A stretch of 64,000 nt of DNA, from NCBI GenBank assembly GCA_902802375.1, contig CADCLS010000009.1, positions 1 to 64,000 on the forward strand. Direction: 5' to 3'. This stretch comes from Oscillospiraceae bacterium. GTDB taxonomy: Bacteria > Bacillota > Clostridia > Oscillospirales > Acutalibacteraceae. Made by a program: the position numbers and the translations under genes. Below the pieces are notes generated by a model. That model did no database searches. It had not been told where the DNA came from and worked only from the letters and a program-made list of their open reading frames with translations. Below are positions 8,739 through 16,961 of the stretch, one piece after another; within the stretch, counting starts at the first letter, position 1; the number at the start of each line of letters is the position of its first letter.

Positions 8739-9947
8739 ATGAAAAAATCAGTAATGATTTGCACATCGCTTGTTTTGTGCGTAGCATTGGCAATTTCTTC
8801 GTCGTTAAGCTCTATGGCGCTTACTGCTGCCCAGAAGAACAGTATAAATAAAAAAATTGCAAATTATCAGGCGGAGAATAAGAAGCTCAATTCGGAAATT
8901 TCTCAGCTTAAAAAAGAAAAAAATCAACAGTCGGCGGTGCTTAGCGCCATTCAAAAAAAGATTTCAAATATTCAGGCGATTATTAACGCATATAATGCTG
9001 AAATAAACCGTATAAATACGGTTATCGCTGATAATAAGGCAAAAATTGCTGCTAAAGAAACTGAAATAGAACAGGATAAAACAGAGTATAAAAAGCGCAT
9101 CCGAGCTATATATATGAGTGAGTGGGATAGTTCACTGAAGTTGCTTTTGGGTGCTGATAGTTTTTCAAAGTTTTTACAGCTTAGAAAGCTTACCGAGGCG
9201 GTGAGCGCCAAAGATAAAAAGTTTATGGAGAGTCTTTCTGCAGAAATAGCAGAGCTTAATTCCATAAATGAAGAGAATAAAACTTTGCTGGAAAGTCAAG
9301 TTGAGCTTAAGAGTGAGGTTAAAAAGCAGCAGGATGAGTTGAAATCTCAGGAAGCGGAAGCAAAGGCGCTTTACAATGAGATTTCCAAAGAAGTAAAAGA
9401 TACTTCTAAGGAGATTTCGGCAAATGAAGCGGAAATTGCTAAGCTCAAAAAGCAACTTGAAGCTGAGGTCACCGCAAAGGGTAACGCCGCGGCTACATTT
9501 ATTAACCCAAACACAGGATTTATGTGGCCTGTAGCCGGTTATTACGGTATTTCAAGTCCGTTTGGATATCGTAGCAGAGGCTTCCATAGCGGTATGGATA
9601 TAGCCGGTGGCGGAATTTCAGGAAGACCTATTCTTGCTATAGCAGACGGCGTCGTATATATGGCGAACAAATCTTGGACAAGCGCACAGGGAAAAAGCGG
9701 ATATGCAAGCTACGGTAATTTCTGCGCGGTAAATCACGGTACTATGACTATAAAGGGTTCTTCCGCCAAGTATGTGGCATTCTATGCTCACGCTACGAGC
9801 ATTATAGTATCTGTCGGTCAGAATGTTAAACAAGGGCAGGTGCTCGGATATGTAGGTACTACGGGCAATTCTACCGGACCGCACCTGCATATAGGTATTC
9901 AGAAAAACGGTGCTTGGGTAAATCCGTATCCCCTTTTAAGAGGATAA
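8739..9947 (+). CDS. EnvC-like coiled-coil M23 peptidase, probable FtsEX effector
   Basis: A secreted cell-wall hydrolase or hydrolase activator. A signal peptide (MKKSVMICTSLVLCVALAI, then SSMALTA) is followed by a long coiled coil at about residues 30-245, rich in Lys, Glu and Ala. A C-terminal LytM/M23 domain starts near 265. The zinc ligands are present: HSGMD at about 284-288, HAT near 352 and HLHIG near 380, so the peptidase is probably active, unlike EnvC. The position directly after ftsEX, 14 nt from ftsX, strongly suggests the coiled coil docks on FtsX. This resembles PcsB or CwlO logic in other Firmicutes. Confidence 0.93.
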   Translation: MKKSVMICTSLVLCVALAISSSLSSMALTAAQKNSINKKIANYQAENKKLNSEISQLKKEKNQQSAVLSAIQKKISNIQAIINAYNAEINRINTVIADNKAKIAAKETEIEQDKTEYKKRIRAIYMSEWDSSLKLLLGADSFSKFLQLRKLTEAVSAKDKKFMESLSAEIAELNSINEENKTLLESQVELKSEVKKQQDELKSQEAEAKALYNEISKEVKDTSKEISANEAEIAKLKKQLEAEVTAKGNAAATFINPNTGFMWPVAGYYGISSPFGYRSRGFHSGMDIAGGGISGRPILAIADGVVYMANKSWTSAQGKSGYASYGNFCAVNHGTMTIKGSSAKYVAFYAHATSIIVSVGQNVKQGQVLGYVGTTGNSTGPHLHIGIQKNGAWVNPYPLLRG

Positions 9948-9948
9948 T

Positions 9949-10434
9949 TTGTATATGTTTTTGAAGATTACAAGATATGTTTCTCTTACTCTTTTAGTGA
10001 TTTGGATGGGTGTAATTTTTACCTTTTCCGGGCAGGAGGCAGAGAAATCGAGCTCCGTCAGCCGGGGAGTTGTGGTAAAGGTAGTTGAAATAGTTTATCC
10101 GGATTACGAAAAGCTTGCCGAACAGGAAAAAAACGAAGTTATCCAAAGCTTTACAATGCCTATAAGGAAGCTCGCGCACTTTTCGGAGTTCTTTATTCTC
10201 GGCGCATTGGCATTAGTGTTTTTTGCCACATTTGAGCATTTGCATAAAAATTTGTTAATAGTATTACCATTTTTTATTGGTGTTCTGTATGCTATAAGTG
10301 ACGAAATTCATCAAGTGTTTGTCAGTGGACGCGCCTGCAGGTTTCTTGATGTTTTAATAGATTCATCAGGTGTTTTACTTGCCGTAGTAATCGGCTTTTT
10401 AATAAATCATAAAATCAGAGGTGCCAAAAGGTGA
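9949..10434 (+). CDS. VanZ-like membrane protein
   Basis: A 161-aa integral membrane protein with about four transmembrane segments and the VanZ-family motifs FSGQEAEKSS, RKLAHFSEFFILGALAL and YAISDEIHQVFVSGRACRFLDVLIDSSG. A TTG start at 9949 fits the upstream AAGAGGA (5-nt spacing) better than the ATG at 9955 (11 nt). The biochemical role of VanZ-family proteins is not established, apart from low-level teicoplanin resistance for VanZ itself. The context (ftsEX, M23) points to the cell envelope. It overlaps the next gene by 4 nt. Confidence 0.88.
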   Translation: MYMFLKITRYVSLTLLVIWMGVIFTFSGQEAEKSSSVSRGVVVKVVEIVYPDYEKLAEQEKNEVIQSFTMPIRKLAHFSEFFILGALALVFFATFEHLHKNLLIVLPFFIGVLYAISDEIHQVFVSGRACRFLDVLIDSSGVLLAVVIGFLINHKIRGAKR

Positions 10435-11660
10435 ACAACAAGGATATTAAAAGGGAATATCTGCTTAAAGGCATTACCGCATTTTTGGTGATTGCCGCAT
10501 GTGTTTTATTTGCCTTTATTGTGTTCAAAATTGATGTTATCTGGGGATATGTAAAGAAAATAATTGTTGTTTTGAATCCGGTGATTTTCGGCCTTGTAAT
10601 CGCATATCTCGTAAATCCGATGGTTAAATTTTTTGAAAAGTATATTTCAAAAATCACACTCTATAAGGCTAAAAATCCTGAAAAAGCGCGTCGGGTTTGC
10701 GAAATTCTGAGCGTTATTCTTGCGATACTTCTTTTTGCCGTTATTATAGTAGGCATTTTCCTTATGGTTATTCCTCAGCTTATTACAAGCATTTCGGGAT
10801 TTATAAATTCTTTTCCCGAAAAGCTTGACGCGATATCAGACTGGGGTAAAAAAATCTTAAAGGAAAACGATAAGCTTCAAGGCTTATTCACCCGTGTTCT
10901 CGATTATGAAAAGAATTGGCTTAAAAATGATTTGTCGGGTTTTGTAAACGGTATTGCCGGTAATCTCGCTTCGGGTGTTTGGAGTGCGGTAAACTTTCTT
11001 AAGAACTTCGGTCTCGGCCTTATTTTTGCAATATACCTGCTTTTCAGCAAGGATAAGCTTATAAATCAGACTAAAAAGATGATGTATGCGATTTTCAGCG
11101 ATAAAACCGTCGGTCGTATACTTTCGTGGTTGTCGAGGAGTCATAAGGTTTTCAGCGGATTTATAAACGGAAAACTGCTTGATTCGCTTATAATCGGTGC
11201 GTTGTGTTTTATAGGTACTACAATACTCGGTATACCTTATTCACTTCTTGTATCGGTTATCGTAGGCGTTACAAATATTATTCCGGTATTCGGTCCGTAT
11301 ATCGGAGGCGTACCGTCTGCAATTTTAGTAACAATAGCAAACCCGATAAAGGGATTATATTTCGGCATTTTCGTAATACTTCTTCAGATGCTTGACGGTA
11401 ATTTCATAGGTCCTAAGATTTTGGGCAATAAAACGGGACTTTCAAATTTCTGGGTAATGTTTGCGATAGTTGTCGGCGGAGGGCTTTTCGGCGTTATAGG
11501 CATGCTTGTAGGAGTTCCTGCGTTTGCGGTGATTTACTATGCGTTCGCGCTCTTTATAAACTACCGGCTACAGTCTAAGAATAAATCAACCTTGAGCGAA
11601 GATTATAGTCGTGAGGCACTTGCAGGTGCAGAAAATGAAGTGGAGAATGAATATGCGTAA
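10431..11660 (+). CDS. AI-2E family transporter
   Basis: A polytopic inner-membrane protein of 409 aa, from the TqsA/PerM/YtvI group of putative exporters. Two N-terminal TMs surround the family motif NPVIFGLVIAYLVNPMV. Later come GVTNIIPVFGPYIGGVPSAILV and LDGNFIGPKILGNKTGL, then a C-terminal TM pair. It starts with GTG overlapping the VanZ-like gene. The substrate is unknown; the family name comes from one member, and AI-2 transport should not be assumed. The C-terminal coding end overlaps the next start by 8 nt. Confidence 0.9.
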   Translation: MNNKDIKREYLLKGITAFLVIAACVLFAFIVFKIDVIWGYVKKIIVVLNPVIFGLVIAYLVNPMVKFFEKYISKITLYKAKNPEKARRVCEILSVILAILLFAVIIVGIFLMVIPQLITSISGFINSFPEKLDAISDWGKKILKENDKLQGLFTRVLDYEKNWLKNDLSGFVNGIAGNLASGVWSAVNFLKNFGLGLIFAIYLLFSKDKLINQTKKMMYAIFSDKTVGRILSWLSRSHKVFSGFINGKLLDSLIIGALCFIGTTILGIPYSLLVSVIVGVTNIIPVFGPYIGGVPSAILVTIANPIKGLYFGIFVILLQMLDGNFIGPKILGNKTGLSNFWVMFAIVVGGGLFGVIGMLVGVPAFAVIYYAFALFINYRLQSKNKSTLSEDYSREALAGAENEVENEYA

Positions 11661-12123
11661 GAAGGCTTTGATTGCTCAAAATCTCTCTTTATTTGAACAA
11701 CTCGAAACGCTCAGAGCAGATGTTGCAGTTAAGGAAAAAAGAATAAAAGAGCTTGAAAGGGAAATAGGTGAGCTAAAGGCAGTTAAGACCGAAGAAAAAG
11801 CTCAGCCCACTCTTCCGCTTAAAAGACTTGAAGAAAAAGTTGTAAGTAATTCGCGGCTTAAGCCGGATTTTGAGTACGCATCGGAGGTTATCGGTAAGCT
11901 GGTGCTCGATTCAGCATCAAAAAGTAATGCGCTTACAACGGGCGGAAATGCCGATAACCGCGAGCTTGTGAATTTACTTCTCGGTAAGACTGAGGTTGCA
12001 AAGGCGGAAATTCTGTCCGTGGTGTCGGAAGAAGGCGAACTTGCGGATAAAAAATATAAAATTGACAATATCGCTGCGGAAGCTTTAGATTATTTCGGCA
12101 GAATTTTAGCACAACTTAATTGA
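11653..12123 (+). CDS. Hypothetical coiled-coil protein
   Basis: A 156-aa soluble protein that I do not recognise. Residues about 5-40 are a charged coiled-coil-like helix (LEQLE through REIGELK in outline), then a Pro-rich linker. The C-terminal half is helical, with VIGKLVLDSASKSN and AAEALDYFGRILAQL. The start at 11653 is chosen because GTGGAG (11640-11645) sits 7 nt upstream; an in-frame ATG at 11647 is too close to it. It overlaps the transporter gene by 8 nt and is followed at once by a terminator, so it ends the CdaR-ftsEX operon. A division- or envelope-related scaffold is only a guess from position. Confidence 0.7.
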   Translation: MRKKALIAQNLSLFEQLETLRADVAVKEKRIKELEREIGELKAVKTEEKAQPTLPLKRLEEKVVSNSRLKPDFEYASEVIGKLVLDSASKSNALTTGGNADNRELVNLLLGKTEVAKAEILSVVSEEGELADKKYKIDNIAAEALDYFGRILAQLN

Positions 12124-12153
12124 AAAGTGGAGGGTATACCCTTCACTTTTTAA
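12123..12153 (+). terminator. Intrinsic terminator or attenuator directly before the ABC pair
   Basis: Stem AAAAGTGGAGGG (12123-12134) with CCCTTCACTTTT (12139-12150), loop TATA, one G-T pair, then TTAAG. It starts at the stop codon of the coiled-coil gene. The Shine-Dalgarno of the ABC gene (GGAGG, 12163-12167) is only 13 nt beyond it, leaving no room for a separate promoter. Confidence 0.8.
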
Positions 12154-12173
12154 GTGCATTTCGGAGGCATTTT

Positions 12174-13922
12174 ATGATAAAAAAACTCAGCGCCAGTGTG
12201 AGAGAATATAAGGCTGCATCGCTTCTTACACTCATATTTATTGTGGGAGAAGTAATTATAGAGTGTTTTATTCCTTTTATAACGGCTCAACTCGTAAACA
12301 ATATAAAAAGCGGCGTTGCTATCAGCGAGCTTATGAAAACAGGGCTTATTCTGTTTGTATTAGCTGTTCTTTCGCTGACCTGCGGCGGCGTTGCAGGGTA
12401 TACCTGCGCTAAGGCATCTTCGGGATTTGCAAAAAATCTGAGGCACGATGTTTTTTCACGCATACAAACTTATACATTTTCAAATATAGATAAGTTTTCT
12501 TCATCATCGCTTGTAACAAGGCTTACTACCGATATTACAAACATACAGATGTCTTATATGATGCTGATACGAATTGCGATAAGAAGTCCTTTGATGTTCG
12601 TTTTTGCAATAGTTATGGCTTATAGAATGGGCGGAAGTTTGGCTTTTACATTTGTTATAGTTGTTCCTGTTTTGATTTTCGGTTTATTGCTTATTGCCAA
12701 ATTCGCCATGCCTGCTTTCAGAAGCGTTTTCAGAAAATACGATAAGCTTAACGAGTCTATCGAAGAAAATGTGCGCGGTATGCGCGTTGTAAAGGGCTTT
12801 TCGCGCGAGGAGTATGAAAAGAAAAAGTTTTATGATGCGGCAGAGAATATCCGAAAGGATTTTGTGAAGGCTGAAAGGATAGTAGCGCTTAACAACCCTC
12901 TTATGCAGATATGCCTTTATTTTAATATGGTGTTTATACTCATAGTCGGCGCGAAGCTTACAATCACCGGAAAGGGTACTATAATTGATATAGGTCAGAT
13001 TTCCGCTATGCTTACTTACGGTATGCAGATACTTATGAGCCTTATGATGCTTTCAATGATTTATGTAATGCTTACAATGTCGGCGGAGTCTGCAAAGCGC
13101 GTTTGTGAAGTGCTGTCAACTTTGCCTGAAATTACAAATCCGGAAAATCCCGTAATGAGTGTTGAAAACGGGGATGTTGATTTTAACAATGTCAGCTTTA
13201 AGTATTTCAAAGAGGCAAAAAGATTTGCGGTAAAGAATATAGATGTCCATATAAAATCCGGGCAGACCGTGGGTATAATCGGCGGTACGGGTACGGGTAA
13301 ATCTTCCCTTGTACAGCTTATACCGCGCCTTTATGATGTGACGGAAGGTGAAGTTTTAGTAGGCGGCGTCAATGTTAAAGATTATGATATAAAGACGCTT
13401 CGTGACAGTGTAGCTATGGTGCTTCAGAAAAACCAGCTTTTCTCCGGCACGATTAAAGAAAACATTCGCTGGGGTGACGAAAAAGCAACTGATGATGAGG
13501 TAATTGCTGCTTGCAAATTAGCTCAGGCAGATGAATTTGTAAATTCTTTCCCCGATGGTTATGATACTTATATCGAGCAGGGCGGCACTAATGTTTCGGG
13601 CGGTCAAAAACAGCGCCTTTGTATTGCGCGCGCGCTTATAAAGAAACCTAAAATACTAATTTTGGACGACTCTACAAGTGCTGTAGATACTAAAACCGAC
13701 GCCAAAATCAGAGAGGGCTTTAAGAATTATATACCGGAGACGACCAAGATAATTATAGCTCAGCGTGTTTCTTCCGTTAAAGACGCTGATATGATAATTG
13801 TGCTTGACGGCGGCGAGATAGCCGATATCGGAAGCCACGAAGAACTTATTTCAAGATGTGATATTTACAGAGAAGTATATGAACAGCAAATAAGCGGAGG
13901 TGACGAAAATGGCAAACAATAA
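12174..13922 (+). CDS. Heterodimeric ABC exporter subunit, degenerate-site half
   Basis: A type IV ABC half-transporter of 582 aa: six TMs in residues about 15-310, then a nucleotide-binding domain. Walker A is GGTGTGKSS near residue 370 and the signature NVSGGQKQR. The Walker B region reads LILDDSTSAVD, with Asp replacing the catalytic Glu. That substitution is typical of the degenerate half of heterodimeric exporters such as TM287/288. The start at 12174 follows GGAGGCATTTT; an ATG-less extension to 12120 has no ribosome site. It overlaps the canonical half by 14 nt. The exported substrate (drug, lipid or peptide) is not evident. Confidence 0.92.
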   Translation: MIKKLSASVREYKAASLLTLIFIVGEVIIECFIPFITAQLVNNIKSGVAISELMKTGLILFVLAVLSLTCGGVAGYTCAKASSGFAKNLRHDVFSRIQTYTFSNIDKFSSSSLVTRLTTDITNIQMSYMMLIRIAIRSPLMFVFAIVMAYRMGGSLAFTFVIVVPVLIFGLLLIAKFAMPAFRSVFRKYDKLNESIEENVRGMRVVKGFSREEYEKKKFYDAAENIRKDFVKAERIVALNNPLMQICLYFNMVFILIVGAKLTITGKGTIIDIGQISAMLTYGMQILMSLMMLSMIYVMLTMSAESAKRVCEVLSTLPEITNPENPVMSVENGDVDFNNVSFKYFKEAKRFAVKNIDVHIKSGQTVGIIGGTGTGKSSLVQLIPRLYDVTEGEVLVGGVNVKDYDIKTLRDSVAMVLQKNQLFSGTIKENIRWGDEKATDDEVIAACKLAQADEFVNSFPDGYDTYIEQGGTNVSGGQKQRLCIARALIKKPKILILDDSTSAVDTKTDAKIREGFKNYIPETTKIIIAQRVSSVKDADMIIVLDGGEIADIGSHEELISRCDIYREVYEQQISGGDENGKQ

Positions 13923-15855
13923 ACCTAAATCACCTCAAGGCATGCAGGTCGGCAGAAAAATAGATTCCGGTGTGCTTAAAAGGGTTATGAAACTGCTTTT
14001 CAGTAGTTTTCCCGTGTTAATGCCACTGACAATCGGTTGTATAATATTTTCGTCAATTACAGCTGCGGCACCTGCGATTTTTCAACAGCAGGTAATAGCC
14101 GATATTGAAAGGTTTTATCTGTCGGGGGACTGGTCTGCTGCGGCCAAAGTGATATTGCCGAAGGTCGGTATTTTAATAGGATTTTATGTACTGTCAATGG
14201 TTTCAATCACACTTTATACTCAGCTTATGGCATATATCACTCAGGGCTTTTTGCATAAGATGAGAGTAAAGATGTTTGACGGTATGCAGAATTTGCCGAT
14301 TAAGTATTTTGATACTCATAAGCACGGCGATATAATGAGTTATTACACCAACGATATAGACACCCTCCGCGAGCTTATATCACGAGCACTGCCAACGCTT
14401 TTGCAGGCGTCAATAGTTGTAGTAACTGTATTTATTATAATGATTTATTACAGTATGCTTATGACCGCCGTTGTCCTTTTAGGCGTGGTGGCAATGTTCT
14501 TAGTAACCAAAACGGTGGGCGGCGGTTCGGCAAAATACTTTATGCGCCAGCAAAAATCTGTTGCAAAAACCGAAGGCTTTATTCAGGAAATGATGAGTGG
14601 TCAGCGTGTTATTAAGGTCTTTAATCATGAAGACGCGTGCAAAAAAGATTTTGATGATGTAAACGAAGCACTGTTTAACGATAGCTTCCGCGCTCACGCC
14701 TATGCCAACTCATTAGGACCTATAATTCAGAATATAGGTAATGTGCTTTATGTTGTTATTGCAACTGTCGGCGGTGTATTCCTTTTAAGTAAGACACCTA
14801 ATCTCGGTATTAGGTCAATTATAAATGGCGGCCTTGGAATAATCACCATTGATATTATGGTACCGTTTCTTAATATGGCAAAGCAGTTTACCGGCAATAT
14901 AAACCAGCTTTCTCAACAGATAAATGTTGTCGCTATGGGCCTTGCCGGTGCGAAGCGTATATTTGATGTGATGGATGAAGCGCCAGAGGTTGACGACGGT
15001 TATGTTACACTTGTCAATATGACTACTGACAAAGACGGCAATATTGTCGAGAGCGATAAGCGCACAGGAAAATGGGCGTGGCGCCATCCGCACGGCGACG
15101 GTACAGTGACATATACCGAGCTTAAAGGCGATGTCACTATGGAGCATGTTGATTTCGCGTATACAGAGGATAAGCCGGTGCTTTTTGATGTATCTGTATA
15201 TGCAAAGCCGGGCCAGAAGGTTGCATTTGTCGGCGCTACGGGTGCCGGAAAGACTACAATTACAAACCTTATAAACCGTTTTTATGATATTGCAGACGGT
15301 AAAATAAGGTACGACGGTATAAATATAAATAAGATTAGGAAATCTGACCTTCGAAGGTCGCTCGGCATAGTTTTGCAGGAAACAAACCTGTTTACCGGCA
15401 GTGTGCTTGATAATATCCGTTATGGCAGACTTGACGCGACGGATGAAGAGTGTATCGCCGCGGCGCGTCTTGTAGGTGCGGATGACTTTATAACAAGACT
15501 TCCCGGAGGTTACAATACCGCGCTTTCAAATAACGGCGCAAATTTATCGCAAGGTCAGCGTCAGCTTATTGCCATAGCCCGCGCTGCCGTTGCCGACCCG
15601 CCGGTTATGATACTTGACGAGGCAACCTCGTCTATAGATACCCGTACCGAAGCAATAGTGCAAAAGGGTATGGATAAGCTTATGGAATCGCGTACTGTGT
15701 TTGTAATAGCACATAGGCTTTCTACTGTTAAAAACTCAGATGTTATAATGGTGCTTGACCACGGCAAAATTATTGAGCGCGGCTCGCACGAAAAGCTTAT
15801 AGCCGATAAAGGCACATATTATCAGCTTTATATGGGTGCATTTGAGTTGGAATAA
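13909..15855 (+). CDS. Heterodimeric ABC exporter subunit, canonical-site half
   Basis: A 648-aa partner of the preceding ABC gene. TMs occupy about 25-340, and a roughly 45-residue insertion before the NBD carries DKDGNIVESDKRTGKWAWRHP. The NBD has Walker A GATGAGKTT near 445, signature NLSQGQRQL and Walker B VMILDEATSSIDTR with the catalytic Glu. The Gly-to-Gln change in the signature (LSQGQ) matches TM288-type subunits. The ATG at 13909 lies 8 nt after GGAGG; a GTG at 13900 sits inside that site and was not used. The gene ends in a perfect palindrome. Confidence 0.93.
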   Translation: MANNKPKSPQGMQVGRKIDSGVLKRVMKLLFSSFPVLMPLTIGCIIFSSITAAAPAIFQQQVIADIERFYLSGDWSAAAKVILPKVGILIGFYVLSMVSITLYTQLMAYITQGFLHKMRVKMFDGMQNLPIKYFDTHKHGDIMSYYTNDIDTLRELISRALPTLLQASIVVVTVFIIMIYYSMLMTAVVLLGVVAMFLVTKTVGGGSAKYFMRQQKSVAKTEGFIQEMMSGQRVIKVFNHEDACKKDFDDVNEALFNDSFRAHAYANSLGPIIQNIGNVLYVVIATVGGVFLLSKTPNLGIRSIINGGLGIITIDIMVPFLNMAKQFTGNINQLSQQINVVAMGLAGAKRIFDVMDEAPEVDDGYVTLVNMTTDKDGNIVESDKRTGKWAWRHPHGDGTVTYTELKGDVTMEHVDFAYTEDKPVLFDVSVYAKPGQKVAFVGATGAGKTTITNLINRFYDIADGKIRYDGININKIRKSDLRRSLGIVLQETNLFTGSVLDNIRYGRLDATDEECIAAARLVGADDFITRLPGGYNTALSNNGANLSQGQRQLIAIARAAVADPPVMILDEATSSIDTRTEAIVQKGMDKLMESRTVFVIAHRLSTVKNSDVIMVLDHGKIIERGSHEKLIADKGTYYQLYMGAFELE

Positions 15856-15873
15856 TTATTCCAACTCAAATGC
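15838..15873. repeat. Perfect 36-bp palindrome across the ABC gene stop codon
   Basis: The left half GCATTTGAGTTGGAATAA (15838-15855) is the exact reverse complement of 15856-15873. The left half encodes the last residues and the TAA stop of the ABC subunit. There is no T-run after it. It may act as a 3'-end stabiliser, terminator or protein site between convergent genes. Confidence 0.9.
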
Positions 15874-15924
15874 CGGACAACAGATTCCAGACATCAGATT
15901 TCAGATAATATGGGCGCCTACGGC

Positions 15925-15968
15925 GCAAAAAACAAACGCTCGGGAGAAATCTCTCCCGAGCGTTTGTT
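15925..15968 (-). terminator. Terminator of the TM2 gene (works on the minus strand)
   Basis: A perfect 17-bp stem pairs AACAAACGCTCGGGAGA (15931-15947) with 15952-15968, loop AATC. On the minus strand it is followed by TTTTTTGC. Outer arms ATATGGGC/GCCCATAT flank it, extending the possible structure. It lies between convergent genes. Confidence 0.92.
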
Positions 15969-15982
15969 AAGCCCATATGTGC

Positions 15983-16384
15983 TTACACATAATAGGGGTT
16001 TGGCTTAAATAAGAGTGTTATAAAATCAATAATAACACCTATTCCGAAAAGACCGCCGGTGAATATGTATACAATTCCCATTCCGGCTTTGTTTTCGTAA
16101 AACTTATGTGCACCAAAGAATCCAAGAAATACGCAAAGAAGTAAAGCAACCCATTTGTTTTTGGCTCTACCGCCATATCCGTTTACATTCTTGTTAACAT
16201 TTGTGTTAGTATTGGTGTTATTGATAACAATGTTCGGTTGCGCTGTATTTCCCTTGACTTCTTCAACCTGTCTGCCACACGCTGTGCAGATTACCGCATC
16301 CTCCGGAATCTTAGCACCGCAATGCTTGCAAAATTTGGTTTTTACTTCGGGCGCTGTAACTTGAGTTGTGTTTTCGCTCTCCAT
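15983..16384 (-). CDS. TM2-domain membrane protein with N-terminal zinc ribbon
   Basis: A small membrane protein of 133 aa. The N-terminus holds a zinc-ribbon (FCKHCGAKIPEDAVICTACGR, two CxxC pairs). An Asn/Thr-rich linker follows (TNTNTNVNKNVN). The C-terminus is a TM2 domain: KWVALLLCVFLGFFGAHKFY, then GIVYIFTGGLFGIGVIIDF. The start at 16384 follows GGAGGGAAGAAT; an extension of 16 residues upstream lacks a ribosome site. The function of TM2/zinc-ribbon proteins is not known. It is transcribed from a consensus promoter whose spacer contains a repeat shared with the divergent XRE gene, so control by that regulator is likely. Confidence 0.86.
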   Translation of the reverse strand: MESENTTQVTAPEVKTKFCKHCGAKIPEDAVICTACGRQVEEVKGNTAQPNIVINNTNTNTNVNKNVNGYGGRAKNKWVALLLCVFLGFFGAHKFYENKAGMGIVYIFTGGLFGIGVIIDFITLLFKPNPYYV

Positions 16385-16410
16385 ATTCTTCCCTCCAATT
16401 TGTTTTTTGC

Positions 16411-16439
16411 ATTTTAACACATAAGTATTCATTTGTCAA
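16411..16439 (-). promoter_or_regulatory. Consensus SigA promoter of the TM2 gene
   Basis: On the minus strand: TTGACA (plus 16434-16439), a 17-bp spacer, then TAAAAT (plus 16411-16416). The spacer contains one copy of the 11-bp repeat described in the next entry, so a protein bound there would block the promoter. Confidence 0.85.
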
Positions 16440-16503
16440 CATATGTATTCAAAACATTACTAATTTTGACATACAATATGACTGAGGTGAGGCATATGTA
16501 TTC
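16420..16503. promoter_or_regulatory. Three 11-bp direct repeats, putative XRE operator
   Basis: CATAAGTATTC at 16420-16430 and CATATGTATTC at 16440-16450 and 16493-16503. The first two start 20 bp apart, about two helical turns. The first sits in the TM2 promoter spacer; the third overlaps the XRE start codon. This arrangement fits repression and autoregulation by the XRE protein. Confidence 0.6.
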
Positions 16504-16729
16504 TCCTATGCTGGACTCGGTTAAGGTAGGAAAGGTAATAGCAGATTTCAGGAAAAGGAAAAATGTATCACAAGAAGTATTAAGCGGGCTTGCAGGAATA
16601 GGCAGAAGTCATTTAAGCGCTATTGAGCGTGGTGATAGAAAACCGACCCTCGAAACCTTTTTCAGGATATGTAATGCGCTTGATGTGAAAATGAGCGTTG
16701 TAATAAGCGAAATAGAAAAAGATATTTAA
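16496..16729 (+). CDS. XRE-family helix-turn-helix regulator
   Basis: A 77-aa DNA-binding protein that is almost entirely one HTH_3 (Cro/C1) domain: VGKVIADFRKRKNVSQEVLSG, then GIGRSHLSAIERGDRKPTLETFF. The start at 16496 is preceded by GAGGTGAGG; earlier in-frame codons (from 16433) have no ribosome site and overlap the promoter region. It is divergent from the TM2 gene and probably controls it and itself through the repeats at 16420-16503. A phage or toxin-antitoxin antitoxin role is possible for this family, but no toxin gene is adjacent. Confidence 0.85.
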   Translation: MYSPMLDSVKVGKVIADFRKRKNVSQEVLSGLAGIGRSHLSAIERGDRKPTLETFFRICNALDVKMSVVISEIEKDI

Positions 16730-16760
16730 CCGCCTGCGTTTTTGCTATGGCGGTTTTATT
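16728..16760 (+). terminator. Terminator of the XRE gene
   Basis: AACCGCC (16728-16734), 14-nt loop, GGCGGTT (16749-16755), then TTATT. It overlaps the stop codon. Confidence 0.75.
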
Positions 16761-16816
16761 ACAATACAAAACAGCTCATTGTCTTTCACGCGCTGTTAGA
16801 TAAACAAAGCAAAATC

Positions 16817-16860
16817 AGCTTCCTGTCAACTTATAAGTGATTATAAGTTGACGGGAAGCT
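16817..16860. repeat. Long hairpin upstream of the SPOCS/LysM gene
   Basis: A 20-bp stem of AGCTTCCTGTCAACTTATAA and its complement, with one T-G pair and loop GTGA. It is not followed by a T-run, so it is less like a terminator than an RNA-structure or mobile-element relic. A second hairpin follows at 16901. Confidence 0.7.
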
Positions 16861-16900
16861 ATGCTTTATGTTGTATTTATGCTTTTGGGTTTTGTCTTGC

Positions 16901-16924
16901 ATATTCTCGGCACACCGAGAATAT
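16901..16924. repeat. Second hairpin upstream of the SPOCS/LysM gene
   Basis: Perfect 10-bp stem ATATTCTCGG/CCGAGAATAT with loop CACA, then TATTATATAAAAAA. It lies about 38 nt before the start codon, so it could shape the 5' leader of that gene. Confidence 0.65.
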
Positions 16925-16961
16925 TATTATATAAAAAAGCGATTGTGGAGTGTGGCTTTAT

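Noticed and set aside
15838-15968. Repeats between the convergent genes as a CRISPR or attachment site.
   Set aside because: They are two different inverted repeats, not regularly spaced direct repeats, and no integrase gene is near.
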